Shown piece after piece: positions 19,101-32,252 of a DNA stretch of 64,000 bases. Every line of letters starts with the position of its first letter. Positions within the stretch are counted from its first letter, which is position 1. Position numbers and translations under genes: made by a program. The stretch is from the NCBI GenBank assembly GCA_035582835.1, contig JAYKAV010000311.1, forward strand, positions 1,698,067 to 1,762,066, written 5' to 3'. Source of the stretch: Phoebastria nigripes (lineage: Eukaryota; Chordata; Aves; Procellariiformes; Diomedeidae). Below the pieces are notes generated by a model, which was not told the origin of the DNA, did no database searches, and saw nothing but the letters and a program-made list of their open reading frames with translations.

Positions 19101-22059
19101 GTATCTCTCTCCGCTCCATTAAAATGATAACCACTTCTCAAAATAATCCAGTATTGTAAGCAATACAAACACAAGAATGCATGCACTCACAGTACAGCAG
19201 CTGCAGCAAATTCACAGAGTGAGGAAATGCTCAGTTCAAGGCTGTTCAGCTCTCCACATCCTGTGAATACCCACCCCAATGGGAGCCTGCTGCAGGACCA
19301 CAAAGCTTCAAATCGAGTATACCGATATTAATTACCAACTGTCACTCTTTGAGGAAAAAGGAGGAGGAAGAGGGGTGCGCAGCGTGACTCCCCACCTGGC
19401 TAACCCTTGCTAAGAGGCACAGTTTCTCCCAGGGGCAGCTCTGCAGGACGGAGGAACCGGAGCCCTGAGCGTGAGCTGCAACGTGTGAGCTGCAGCCCTG
19501 AGCAGGAGCCTGCCCAATGGCCTGGGCAAGGCCACTGTCGCAACTGGCACTCTAAAGTCAAGCTTTATTTTTCAACTTTTCAATCAAAAATTGGGGTTCA
19601 TCACAGGTACCTGTGAAGCCTAATCCGCGTCTTCTACCCTATACCTCGCACAGTCTGACCATCACTTTCTGTGTTAACAGCTGGTCGTTAGGGACAGAGC
19701 TGGCTACTTTACACCCCACAGGGCTCGTTCAGCCTTCTGCTCAGCTCCAGGACACGTCACGGGTTTTGATTGCCCTTGGAGCATGGAAATCAATTTTAAT
19801 GGGTAGAATATTTGAAGAAGAGGATTTCTGCATGGCAGACTCTCAAATGGGTCTCAGCACAAGGATTTATCTTTTCATGCATGTCTCATTTCATAAAATA
19901 TTTAATAACATACCTAAGTCCTTCCCTACTCAACAAAGGATGCTTGAGTCCTTCTGACCTATGCTTGTATGAGACAGAGTAGGTGATATCCCTGCTAGTG
20001 GCCTATATGTCTAGGCATCCTCACGAAATGAGCTCACAGGTGCTCTGAAAGCTGCAGTAAAGTACTAGCATTATCACCTTGTCACAGTTGGGAATAACAC
20101 ACGTATGTAACTGATTATTAGGAAAAAACACACTGTTCAGTATTGGGCTTTGTTATGCATTATTTTCAATTGCAGCTGGTTTGTCTGAAATGACATCTTT
20201 CTACTAGTTGGTATTTATTGTCTTTGGCAACCCACTAAACTTCCCAAATAACCAGTTAGGTTAAAAAGTCAGAGAAATACTTTTTTGGTGAGTTTTTATT
20301 GTTCTTTAGCACTTCTTCCACAAAACTGAGCCAACCAAATTGTCCAATTTGCAAGTACCGGTAAAAGGCAAGTGTGAAAGTAATGGATTTACTCTTACGA
20401 AAGGCTCAGTGCGTCACCAAGGCAGCTCTGCGTCTCGCTCTGATGATGAAGACTGCGCATGACCCAGACAGGCAGACTATTGATTTCCCACTGTGAATGA
20501 CCATACTCGTTTAATACTTGAGTTTGTGGCCTAAACTGAGAATCAGGTTCGTATTTCTTTTGAGTATGCAGGTGGCTAACAGACAAAAATTATTGTCTAA
20601 GGCTCAAATCCCTGCCTTTTTTTGGAGACACCGATTGTTTGCAAATCTCTGAAGTGTAGAGATCTCAACACTTCTTTTGAAGTCAGCGGACACTAANGGG
20701 TGAGTGGCACCTGGGGAAATCAAGCTGTTACTTAGCTATCTAAACCTGAACTGGAGGCTGCAATTTTTGGCACCCCTTCATGAAAATGTTGCCTTAGCCA
20801 TGTTTTACACATGGAATCCAACTCAGATGTCTTAAATACATGGCAGAACCTGAAAAAATGTCACCAACAATGACAAAATCATATATATGGTTGGACATTT
20901 TATAATCTGTAATCATTACTAATATAATTTTAGGATAGAGTAACAACAGAGTGAAAAAGAAAAGCTAATTTTTAGCCAAAACTGTTAATTTTTTTATGGA
21001 ACTTGTAAGACTTTAAGTTGATGGGGTTCCTTTCACTATAATCATAATGAGGACAANGTTTTCATTTTTTCTACGCTTGCTTAGTACACGCTTGCTTTAC
21101 ATCTCACAAAAGACCTTTTCTTCAGGCACTAAATTTGTTATAAATACTTTTCTGAATAACCAACTTTAGGCATTTACTGATGCCTAAAAAAACAATTCCA
21201 GAAACATAAACTCAATTTTTAAAACATTTTCATTACACAGAAACATTGTGATTTCCAAAATACTTTAAATAGGGCTTGACTACCTAAGTCTACCAAAGTA
21301 ATAGTAGTATCAGNGTAGAGTGGCAATTCCTGGCTTCAGTGTCTTTTCAGTCAGGCCATCACTGAACTGGTATTTTCAGATGCAAAATTTATTCTCCCCC
21401 CTCTCCTTGTTAATATTATTATTAGCAGGATTCAGCTTAATGATTAGAAGGCAGATTATCTGTACTCTTCCACAGTTCATCATCTTTTAATAATTTATAG
21501 GAATCTACTTAAGAATTGCTGTTTGTTTGAATTTTTTAAGAAGTAGTAACTGAAAATTATGATTATTTAAAGTAAAATATAGACTTTACTTTNATGGAAA
21601 GAAAGTAGCTTATGGCAATCAGTGTTTAAACTAACACACTGCTCATAGGAATAAAAAGATTAGCACTGAAATATAACCCTTAAGATTTTAAATTTTACAA
21701 ATTAGAATGGCTGTTACAAATACAATACCTTTTTTTCTTCCTAAGATTGTACAAGACTAACACAGAGAAAAATCTACAGTACAATAATAACATTATTACT
21801 ATAAGATTTTTGCATACAGTAATTGTCTTAGGCATCATTAAAGCTTCTTTAAGATCACAGCTCATGAAAATTGTAGATTTTCATTTACAAAAATGAAAAA
21901 GCTATCATCATNATTATTATTATTATTATTCGGTATTAAATGTTACTTGATTGTAGTTTTTTAAAGATTGCTTCCATGCAGGGAAATGTTCATTAGTGAA
22001 GGTTATTAAATGATCTATTAATGTGCATCTAACAATACGTGATCTTATTATGGCTTTAC
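16192..22059. other. EYA4 intron (5.9 kb)
   Basis: No exon is recognisable. A short GC-richer patch lies at about 19395-19545 and an ATT microsatellite at 21906-21930. The rest is AT-rich and shows no identifiable repeat family. Confidence 0.75.
21906..21930 (+). repeat. CAT/ATT trinucleotide microsatellite
   Basis: Two CAT units followed, after an N at 21912, by six ATT units. It lies about 130 bp beyond the donor site of the 22060-22152 exon. Confidence 0.85.
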
Positions 22060-22152
22060 CTGACCCAGTAAAAGTGTCAAGCGATCCATCTCCAGTTGTT
22101 GTTGTTGTTTCACTGCTGTTCATGGGTTCTGTTTTGACTGCAAGAAGAGACA
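22060..22152 (-). CDS. EYA4: EYA4 exon: [14 protein letters not shown] segment
   Basis: This 93 bp exon is symmetric (phase 1-1): it completes a Val codon when joined to the 28692-28816 exon, encodes 30 residues ending [11 protein letters not shown], and leaves a G. AVKTEP contains VKTE, which fits the SUMO consensus. Five Thr codons in a row (four ACA then ACT) form a short coding repeat. The acceptor is TTCTATGTAG before TGTCTC and the donor is GGGTCAG then GTAAAGCC. In mammals an extra in-frame exon can precede this one, changing the joining Val to Met; I did not find it in the intron above. Confidence 0.95.
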
Positions 22153-25100
22153 CTACATAGAAGAATAAGTAGACATGAGATTTTACTTCTAAATTTATTC
22201 TGGAGTCTTCATGCCAGTCTCACTAGCGGTAGTCCAGCTAGAACAAGCATGCGGTGCAACAGCTTCACTCTACCACCATATTGAGACAATCTACACTTGC
22301 TCCGTCTGGAACGGCCATGCATCTACAGAGCTTTTTATCTGTGCATTCGTCTATCTATTGGTTTTAGCAACTGGAATATCTTCTGGGGAGATTTCAACCT
22401 AAATCTAATGGATTCTAACAATTCCCTAAGAGTAGCAGAGAGGAAGGAAACATTAGCTGTCAAGGGATGTAGCACATAACAAAAATAGTTTTGCCTGACA
22501 AGTGAAACAATAATAATAATATGGTTTCATGCTCACATAGAAGCAAATTACTTTCACAGTGCCAGCAGTCTGCCTTTCCCCTTCCCCTTTTACAGAGTCT
22601 GTGGGGGGCTTTTTGAGCTAGGTCACCAGCAAGCAATTTTCCATAAATGAAGAGAGAAGTTTAAAAGAAAAAAAAGCAAAAGAACTGGAGTAGGACACAA
22701 ACGACAGCCACGACAAGTCAGCTTCTAACTCAGAGGTTACCAAACATTTGGCTTCTCTCTGAAGTCAAATTATTTCTTACAGATCATCATGCACTCTTAC
22801 CATCCAAGCTATAACTGAAAGCACCACAGTGGCAATGTAGATTTTATAGTTTAATGTGTTATCTGAACAGACCATCTGGCATGGACTTTGTAATGGAGTT
22901 TGGGAATCACCCTTCTAATTGATGTGGTAAGAAAGAGTGGTACAGAATACACTGCAGCTTTTATTAGATGTTTGACTGGCAAATGTGGAAACCATCAACA
23001 TATTATCACAAGTGCTTTGCGAAGGTCAGTTAGGTGTGTGTGTGAGCATTTATCACGTATATATCAGCAACCTGCTTATAGATACCACAGGACTGCGCAG
23101 AGCGAAGTGGCAATGAGGACCTGCATGGGCCACTACTGTGGTCATATGCCAGGTAGGGAAACTTGAAGGACACAGTCCGGAATTTGTGGAGAAGCCTTTG
23201 CTGTGACAGCCAGGCTGGCAGAGCTCCCCCAAGCAGGTCTAACATATGCCAAGCAAAGGCATTTTCTGCCAGCTAGTTACCTGATGCCTCTGAGGGATGT
23301 CAGCTAAGCTGACCGAAGCTCTTTGTCAACATCACTGCATCCATCTTTGACTTCACTGGCAATAGTAAGGGGAGGGGGGGAATTTCACGTTCTGAGCTGG
23401 CAATGTATTTACAAACTATGGCTCAGATTCAAACTTGCTAACCTAAGCATATAAATTAGGTGCATACTAATCTCCCTCTATGTCCAGTTGAGAGAGAGAG
23501 GTACTTCCAGAGGGCGATTCAGTCCAAATACAGCCTGAGCTGCCCTCGAGTTCACCATCCCTCTTACAGTCTGTGGACAAAAAGGTAGTGGATGAGCTAA
23601 ATAAAGGATTTGGTTTTCTCATGGGAAAACAACACCTACAGAACCATACTGCTACTCCTCCCTGTGTCTGTGAGCACAACGAGGAGCTCACCGGGAACTG
23701 CACAGCTATCAATACAGCCGCCTGTGAGGGGCCCTGCGTGAGTTACCCCTCCTACGATATCACACCCGATTTCCAGTCACGCTGCTTAAGGGATCTTACT
23801 TCAGTAAGTCATATGGGATGCTGCAGATGTCTACAATTGCACAAGTGACCCACGCTGAATTCAAAGGGACACCTGTCAAGCAGGGAACATTTGAGAAATG
23901 GGCTGTATTTGTCTCTGTGACAGGGAGAGTGCCCTGCAGTGTCGCCGGTGCCCAGCGCTAAGGACACCAAGTAGCGCTTTCTTACACAAGTTATACAGTT
24001 GTATCTTTCCATTTACTGTGCGAGATTAAAAAATATTTGAATGTGTGTCTTTTAAATGTAGACTTCTTTTCATTATCGCTTCTCTTTAATAAAACTGCCA
24101 CACCCATACATTCTCCCTGCAAGCAGCAGGATATTAATTCAATATGAAATCATCAGGGAAGAATTTTAGCCACATTTTTTCAAGCTGCTGCGCACTCCTT
24201 GTCATTTTGCAGGCTATTATCTTCTGATTTAAAAAAAAAGCTGTGACAAAAATTACACAAAATGAACAAAGTAATTCATAAGAGTAATCAACCATTCCCA
24301 TTTCTCTATATAGATGAGAAAGATGTGATTTTATTTTCATCAGATCAATAAAATATACGTCAAGAAAAAGCTTAAGGGTCATTTGTCACAAAACAATTGC
24401 CTCCACTGAACGTCAGGCCTCTCAGTCATGTGGAACATGTATTGTTGCCTGAAGCATGAAAAGTAACTAAATTCATTTGTTTTCTGTTTACTACATACAG
24501 ATGTCTGCATGTACTTCAGTAGGAGAATGAAAAATCATACTAAGTTGGAAAGATTTGTATTTTCCCCTCTGAAGATCTTTGGTCATATTTTACTTTTTAA
24601 GATGCCTGTCTCTTTTCTCTGCAGAGTATGGACATTTACCTACATGAAAAAACTACTTTTTAGTACCTTTATCTGTTTCTATTCAAGAAGGTATTCCACT
24701 ATTGCCCATACCGAGCTACCAACCTATGTTCAGTATTGCATCCAGCAAGACACTCCAGTATGTGCCTAACTGTTTTATTTAACAAAAACTTCAGTAATGA
24801 ATTTAAATGTTTACTTTAGAGTTGTGTCTAGTTCTGGTTAATGCCAGCTGCAATGCACTTCCATCAGCACCAATAGTCACCATCTTTTTCTCTCCCTGTC
24901 AAGCAGAAAAGGATCTAAACCAAAAGAAACTCTCTCATGTACTTAACTTGAGGAAAAACATCATATTGGCACTGTGTTTTGTTGAAAAATACATGTAGAG
25001 GGTATTTGTACATGTGCTTGATTTTAAACAGTTCTACTTCGTTACATTCTGATTTTATCACAGTAAGGAATTCATCAAGGTCTCTCCTCAGTGTAGCTAG

Positions 25101-28100
25101 ACATTTGGACTATTACCTTTCTTTCTTTATGTTGCATGTCATTAAACCAAGAGGGGAAAAAGCACAAAGCTAACTAAAAAAAAAAGAATTCTAACATCAG
25201 ATCAAAAACCCAGGAACATTTAAAGCTGAAATCAAAATAAAAGCTGACACCAATTAAAAACACAGAATCATTCCTATGTTTCCCACACGCGAGATAAAGC
25301 GTGGTTCAGATACTACTATGGCAACTGCTCTAGACATAATGCAAAGACTAAGAGTGCAAATGACTAACTAGCNTTTTGGATGAATACCTTAAAGACTATA
25401 CATTTAATATTCTATTTTTTTAATCGTGGATTAGTTTTAATTTTTTTTTACATATTGAAAGAGTAAAAATAAAATGAAATGCAATCTCAAGCTGAAAATA
25501 CATTTGAGTGTTCCTAACAGTGAAGACTGCACATGTTAACAGAGAAGAGCTACCATGATGGTCAGGGGCTGGGGCACATGATGTACAAGGACAGACAGAA
25601 GAAGCTGGGCTTCTCTCAGCTGGGAACAGAAGGCTGAGNGGAGAGCTAATTGCTGCCTGCGGCTACCTAATGGGAAGGTGCAAAGATGACAAAGAACAAA
25701 GGCATGCTCTTCTCAAAAGGTGCCCTGTGAAATGACAGGAGGCAACAGACACAAGCTGCAACAAGGGAAAAATCCAATTAGATGCAAGAGGAAAATTCTT
25801 CGCCGTGAGAATAGTCAGGCCCTGGGACAGGTGCCCAGAGAGCCTGTGACACCTCCACCTTGGAGATATTCAACACTCAACTAGATGCTGCCTTGAGCAA
25901 CATGATCTAACAGCAAAGTTGGCCCTGCTCTGAGCAGGGGCTGGCCCAGCTGACCTCCAGAGACCCCTTCCAAAATTAATTATTCTAAGACGAACTCAGA
26001 ATACAGCTCCCAACAGGCAACAGCTTCTACAACANAAGTTCTTCTCTTGATGAAAGGACTTAGCAGACCAACATGACTATTACTCTTCCAACCTCTTTTT
26101 TTTCTTAAAGAACCTCTCTACATTAAGGACTGAAAATGAACACAGAGTTTTAGGGGCAAGAGATGCTACTTCTATGCATGATACAGGACAAGCAAGTGCA
26201 ATAGCTATTAGAGAAAACACGTCTGACTAAAAGGTCACGTAAAACAATAAACCACACAGCTTGTCATAGGAANGATTTTCCTCTTTCTTTCAGCAAGCCT
26301 TAAGGGTTTTCCTAGGAATATACTCAACTAGAAGCACAGATCTAAATGTTCTACTGCCTATGGAAAATCAGATTTAATGCAAGTAATGCAAGGACTTTCA
26401 CATTACATTTCCTCACTACTGATAACTAGTACTTAAATTATTACCTTCCACATTTATCTGAACATGCTGAACAGTTAACTGAGGTGACAGACTAAGTTAG
26501 CTCAGTCCTTCCTTAAACTTAAATTCTTGTAACTGAGCAGGAGCATTCACATGGAATCAGTTATTCTAGTGCAAACGATCTTTTGTGCTCAAGTCTGAAC
26601 TTTTTTTCGGGTAAATTCTCTCTGCATATGTGGCTTACAAATGGCAAGCTAATTCTGAGGGGTTTTTTAAAAGGAAACCTTTTGAGATCTTCCTACCTTT
26701 AGTCCCAACCTGCACAGCTTAAGCACCTGTGTAATGGCTTGTAGAGAGTCATGGTGATGCATGTTTACACCTATGATTAATCCCGTATGTACTGCAACGG
26801 TGTCACATATATAATTATTATTAATCATTATAACTCATAACAATCAATAATACATGAGAGGAAACTCATAAATGAAAACAACAGCTTGGAAAATTTGGCC
26901 AAATGTTTGTAAAGTGGCANGTTACATGCAGTAGCACACTAGACATAAGCTTTAATTAATAACAAAAGTAGGAGGAGGAGTAGTAACAATAATGTCAACC
27001 TTGATTTGTGCTCAGGTAATCATGCAATGTTGTACCTAAAAATAAAAGAAAAACAAATGGGCATTCTGTGGAAAATCCATTGGTCTGACTTCCAGCAATG
27101 CTGACTCCTGGCAGTTCCCAGCAATATTGATCACCACGGGGCTCTCCCAGTCTTTCAGAACATGTAGACAGTTAAGCTGATTTTAAGTGGGTTAAATTCT
27201 CCTCGCTCATCAAATGACTTTCAAAGTATGGTAAGATAACTATTTATTGCAACTTCCTACCAGTTTTCTGGCTGTGGGAAAGGCCTCTGAGAAGGGGTGG
27301 AGAAAAAGGGTGGGGGCGGAATGCCATGAAAATATTCAAACGCATAACAAAAGAACAGAGCAAACCAAGAGAGATGTTACACAGCAGTCACAGAGACACA
27401 CCACCACACACATGCACTGTACCAGGGTCTCTCATACTTGTTGCAGAAGAGGGGGTACTGCAATTCAGCAACCAGTCTGCAGTATTTAACACAGTCATGT
27501 TGTCTCCTGAGAACAGGAATGGTATAATCGTTCATTGTCCCAATGTCTGTTCAGGGTATGTGAATAGTCTTCAAGGCAAGTCAGTGTTTTTGCACTTTGA
27601 GCCAAGTCTTTTAACTGCACTGTATTGTTTTTATGAGTATTATTTTAACTGGTTTATTTATGCAAGTATAATATAGAGGCATCTAGTTATTAGTGTTCTT
27701 TAATGGTATGCTTGAAGTTTTCCCTTCTCTTTATGCGGAGTAAGGATTCTATTTAAAAATATAAATAGGTTGAACCTTAACGGTTGAGCCCTTCTCTGCA
27801 GAGCTCTGTTACCCTCACATGCACATACACTTTTTATTGACTTTGACAGATTGGTTTTTTTAAATAGGGATAAGTGAATAAAATGTTTTACACTGTGGCC
27901 AGAAAGAACAAACTAAAAAAATTTTCCTGGTGCCAACTGTCAAAATAGACAGCAACGTGTAAACTCAGAAAAAGAGGGCTGAAATTCTAGCTTGACTCGT
28001 ACCTACGGTGTCACTCTCATGGACACTAATGGGAACAGAACTCCACCTCAGAATGTGGTACCCTGCCTCCCACTGCTCCAATTCAGCTATAGCAGAATCT

Positions 28101-28691
28101 ATTATCTGAAAGCACTGGAACATCAGTGTTGTAGCTGCATGGTAGTGCTGTCCCTACAGTAATAGATACAGCAGTGATAACCAGTTATTTTTGAGGAAAA
28201 TCTAAAAATCTCTTTATGACAAACTTTCATTACCTGTCAAGAAATGGAATTAGCATGTTCATCATGTAAAAAAATTACCTAAGCCTAATTTTGATGCACT
28301 TCTTTTGACAGAGATTTTAAATTAACCTAAATGTGTGTAGCTCAGGGTATCAGAGTAAATTATTACTCAGCAATGAAGCAGGACACAGAAAACGCAATCT
28401 ATTTCAAGTTACCAACAGGTATAAGCAAACCTTTAACACTTTCTTCAAATCAACTGTTCCAAGATTTTCCTTGTTTCACCGTTGCACAGTTCTGCCTCTT
28501 ACTTCAATTGGTGCAAATCAAAGAAGTGCTGTTGGAATTAGTAGATTTACACTGGTATGACTGTCATTTTTTCATAATTCTTGCTGGGTTTATAAATGGG
28601 TTTATGCTCATCCTTGAAATTATGTTAAAAAATGCATATGACTAAAAAACTAGCCAAGACTTTCTATGTGCCAGCAGTGTCTTATACTTAC
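22153..28691. other. EYA4 intron (6.5 kb)
   Basis: This intron holds the second CR1 copy at about 25545-25989. The mammalian alternative exon (peptide containing LNTADWLLS) would be expected here, but no matching minus-strand sequence was seen. Otherwise AT-rich without clear features. Confidence 0.72.
25545..25989 (+). mobile_element. CR1 non-LTR retrotransposon, 5'-truncated copy
   Basis: The copy starts in the CR1 block GATGGTCAGGGGCTGGGGCA, continues through GAAGCTGGGCTTCTCTCAGC, TTGCTGCCTGCGGCTACCTA and CCTGGGACAGGTGCCCAGAG, and ends at GACCCCTTCCAAAATTAATT with a decayed ATTCTRTG repeat (ATTATTCTAAG). It shares CCTGGGACAGGTGCC and GAGCAACATGATCTAA with the copy at 6070, which suggests the same subfamily. 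It has no open frame of note and is a typical 3'-end fragment. Confidence 0.9.
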
Positions 28692-28816
28692 CTCCTGTTC
28701 CATTTGTTGTAACTGATGTGCTACTGAGATTAGGTTTATCCAGTTTGGAACTACCCGGCGCATCACTACTTCCAACAAGATTATGAGGACTGGCTAGATC
28801 TTGCATTTCCATAGAC
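28692..28816 (-). CDS. EYA4: EYA4 exon: [13 protein letters not shown] segment
   Basis: This 125 bp exon completes an Arg codon and encodes 41 residues from [18 protein letters not shown] to SVTTNGTG, then the first base of Gly or Val depending on the splice. MEMQDL is shared with EYA1, where it forms the protein start in a common isoform, so the internal Met here could serve as a start if transcription began nearby. The acceptor is TTCTTTAACAG before GTCTATGG and the donor is ACAGGAG then GTAAGTATA, nearly perfect consensus. Confidence 0.96.
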
Positions 28817-29528
28817 CTGTTAAAGAAGAAGGTGACAGTGTTTAAATGCATTGTGATACTATCTATAATAATCTGCTTTTTCTGTAACAACTTTTTTTAC
28901 ATGGAGAGTTTGTAATGCAGCCAGATTACAAATCAATACAGGTTCCTTTAAGGTCTTTTTTGCTTTTTACCAAACCTAAGAAAGTAGCTAATAATTTGAT
29001 GTGAACAGCAACAAGGCCAGTATTTTTCACTTTTCCTGTAGGTATTATGAGGTAAATGACACAGGCTGATGAAACTGCTCAAAGAGCTTGTAAAAGATAT
29101 GCATGACAGAGTGCATATATATGGATGGACAGATGGAGGGATAAATGGATAAATGCACCTATATAGGTATTTCTCAGAAGAAAACAGAGAAATTAAGTGA
29201 AAACTCAGTCATTACACAAAAAGACAGAATAGGAACTTCTGCCTCCCATTATCTGTATTCCAACCACCAGCAGTCACTGCATCCACATTAAATCATAGGA
29301 ACAGATCATACAGGTGAATGAACAAAACTTTCATGTACATCTGGAAGATTCTTCACTCTTACAAATGCATATATTCTTACTAGCTCACTTGATTTTTTTT
29401 TCTTTTGAGTAATTTCTAGGAAACTTGTAAAATTTCAAGTGAATTTAGACTGCAATGGATTTCAGCATCACAGTTATACTGGGGGACTGTGGATGGCTTT
29501 CATTCAGTGACAACAGATCTGCCTTTCN

Positions 29529-29555
29529 CAGACAAAGCAGACAAAGCAGACAAGG
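29529..29555 (+). repeat. Short tandem repeat, period 9 bp
   Basis: Three units of CAGACAAAG, the third with one change (CAGACAAGG), directly after an N at 29528. Confidence 0.85.
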
Positions 29556-31031
29556 AGCATTTCTTGTTAGACTGGTAATTGCAATCCAATTTGCAGTGTG
29601 TGCTTGCCTTCTCCTTGCTTCATTTATAAATTAATTACACAGATTTTTTCCCCAAAGAAACATTTTTGCTATGTATAAGCAAAGTTGCCAGCCCATCTGT
29701 GACCGGAGAACCATTTACCATATGTATACTACAAAGGCCCACAGAAAGATTGTCTTACAGAGCTGTAAAAGCCCAATTGCATTGTGGAAGACTGAAACAG
29801 CTAGGAAAGAGATGAACAGTTGGGGTAGTTCAGTAAGAATAACCATTCCTGTATATTGATATTCTGGGCAGGAAGAGCAGTGGCAAATTGTTAAGGCAAC
29901 ACCCAACAANGTTGTATTCATTGCAAGATTCACTTTGAATTTGTCTATCTATCGTATGTGCTCCACGCATCCTCCTCTGGGGGGAAAAAAAACCAGCAAA
30001 AGCCCACCATCTTTCCATCAAATGGTCTGCTGTCTCAATCTATTTTTTTTCTCCAAGACAAGAAGAAAAAAAACCACAGAACGAAATTGTCTCCCATTTT
30101 GTGCTCCTAATTCCATTGATCTCCTGGATGCTTTAGCTTGCCTCTCATTGCATTCATTTAACCCAAGACACAGATTTAGAGCTCTCCTGTCTTGAATATC
30201 TTCCAGGAAATGTAGGCAATACTACATCTCAACGGGGAAAATGCACTAAGGCCTTACCCAAAGGCACATGAAGCCCCAGCAAAGAATCTCATTTACTCCA
30301 GTAAATGCTCGAATCAAGCCTGAGATGCACCAGTACTCCACTGGCAGGGCAGCCTCCACAGCAGCAGTCTGGATGAGCAGGGGAAAACTGATATTGCAGG
30401 AGGCCATGCATCAGCAGGTAAGAATTTTATAGCCATATTCAAGGAAATGCAAAGGCATAAACGGAGATTTGAACTGCCTTGACCCGGATTTCTTCATCTA
30501 ATTGTATATACATTTCTACGCATCTGTCAGCAGTGCATTATATTTATTGTCTACTGGAAATGTGATCAGTGTTAGATGAAATAAAATGAACTCAAGTGGT
30601 TTACTAGTCTGTTGGTTTTTGTTTAGTAGTTTCTGTACAAGGATAGGAGCTAAAGGTTAAAAAAAGTCTGTGAGTTTCCATCTTGTATGTATTTAAGGAA
30701 GCAGGAGAATGCTACAGAAAATAAACAATGTGTGTTTCATTGCATATACAGTGTAATACTCCCCACGTGTTCACTTAGCAGTTTAAGGGTCATGATTTCC
30801 TGTTCAAGTATGATCAGCCCAGAGATACCTAATAGGTGGTTCCAGCTTAGAAAGTTCACACGTGCTTTTTTTCTTGTTTAGCATGAAAATTACAATAATT
30901 TCTTTTCAGACAGGCATATATCATGGCCACAGATGCAAATGCTTCAGCAATATTTCATAAGCAAAATCACTGATTTACCTAGCTAGTGTATTTAAGAAGT
31001 ATCCACCTTAAGCACTTTTCACACTCAAATG

Positions 31032-31069
31032 AATCAGATTCTCTTAATCGAATCAGATTTTCTTAATCA
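31032..31069. repeat. Tandem duplication, period 19 bp, two copies
   Basis: AATCAGATTCTCTTAATCG is followed directly by AATCAGATTTTCTTAATCA; the two differ at two positions. Confidence 0.88.
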
Positions 31070-32221
31070 GAAAACTAAGTTCACTGATTTTCATTTGCTT
31101 GGCAAAGAATGTAAACGGACTTTGTAAAAGGAATAGTTTTTGTCCCATACCAGTATGAAACCTTTTGTGCAGAAAAGTATTTTATTCACCTTATATTTGT
31201 TTTCTATAGCAAACGGCATCCCAGTCCACAGACATGGCAAGCTAATTAACTAATACTATTTTAAAAGCAGTACATTTACAAACAGACATTTTCTCTGCAG
31301 GATTAAAAGACATCTTGCACTTATTGGTAGTCTATTAAGGATAAAAAGGATATCCAAACCAATAAAAAGTTTCACAAAACCATGTGTATACATTATACTT
31401 ATCCTGGGTGCTTTATCCTGTGTGAACAAGTAAGGGGATTATTTTAATATATCCCTGTGTAATTTATTTATTCAAGTGCACNTTACCTTCTGTGTAACAG
31501 ATGTCATTCAATTCACCTTTCTGGATGCATTTAGTTTACCTTTAGCCTAAAAAATTCTCGGGAAGACCTACTAAAATCTTACAGTTTCAGTGAATGGAGG
31601 ATTCAGGAAAAATGCTTAAAAAATGGATGAAATAATTCCAACATCTTGAATTCATTTTGTCAAACTAAATGTTTATCAGAGTCCTGCTTTCACTGACTTA
31701 ATCAGAAGCAGGTTCGGGTTCAGTATGTGTTTTCCTGCACTAAAAAAAGTAAAAAAGAGTGATCTCCGAAGGACCAATTAATACTTCTAAGTTTATGCAG
31801 TTATTTATTAAAGACTGTTTTCTAGTAAATGCAGTGTGTTTCAATTTAGACAGAATAAAGTCTATTATTAAAGCTGCTTAAAAAACTACATCGTACAACT
31901 TTATTTTCCATTTTTTGTTTCTCTGCCAGGCACATAACTGTTTGAGCTTTTCTTTTCCCCCTCTTGCATTGTCTCAGACTACTTTTCAGAGTAATTAAGT
32001 AAAATGCTAAATTGTATCAAAAGATAAATTTTGAGAGGAAACAGATTACTTGGTAAGAAGATGTTTTAATTTTCTCTTGACTGTTTGTTTGAAGGACGTT
32101 AGCGTGATTCCAAGCTCCTGAGCGAAAATCTGAAAACTGGCAAGATGGATTTGCCTTTTATTCTGCTTTGGCTACGCTTTACGTCTTTGAAAATTGGTAT
32201 TTGCACATGCTTAGTGGATCA

Positions 32222-32252
32222 TTTTAGAGGCTTACTGGAAAAGCCTCTAAAA
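32222..32252. repeat. Perfect inverted repeat (12 bp stem, 7 nt loop)
   Basis: TTTTAGAGGCTT at 32222-32233 pairs perfectly with AAGCCTCTAAAA at 32241-32252 around the loop ACTGGAA. Flanking bases do not extend the stem, so a microRNA precursor is unlikely. Confidence 0.85.

Noticed and set aside
32222..32252. microRNA precursor at the 12 bp hairpin
   Set aside because: The stem is about half the length required and does not extend with flanking bases.
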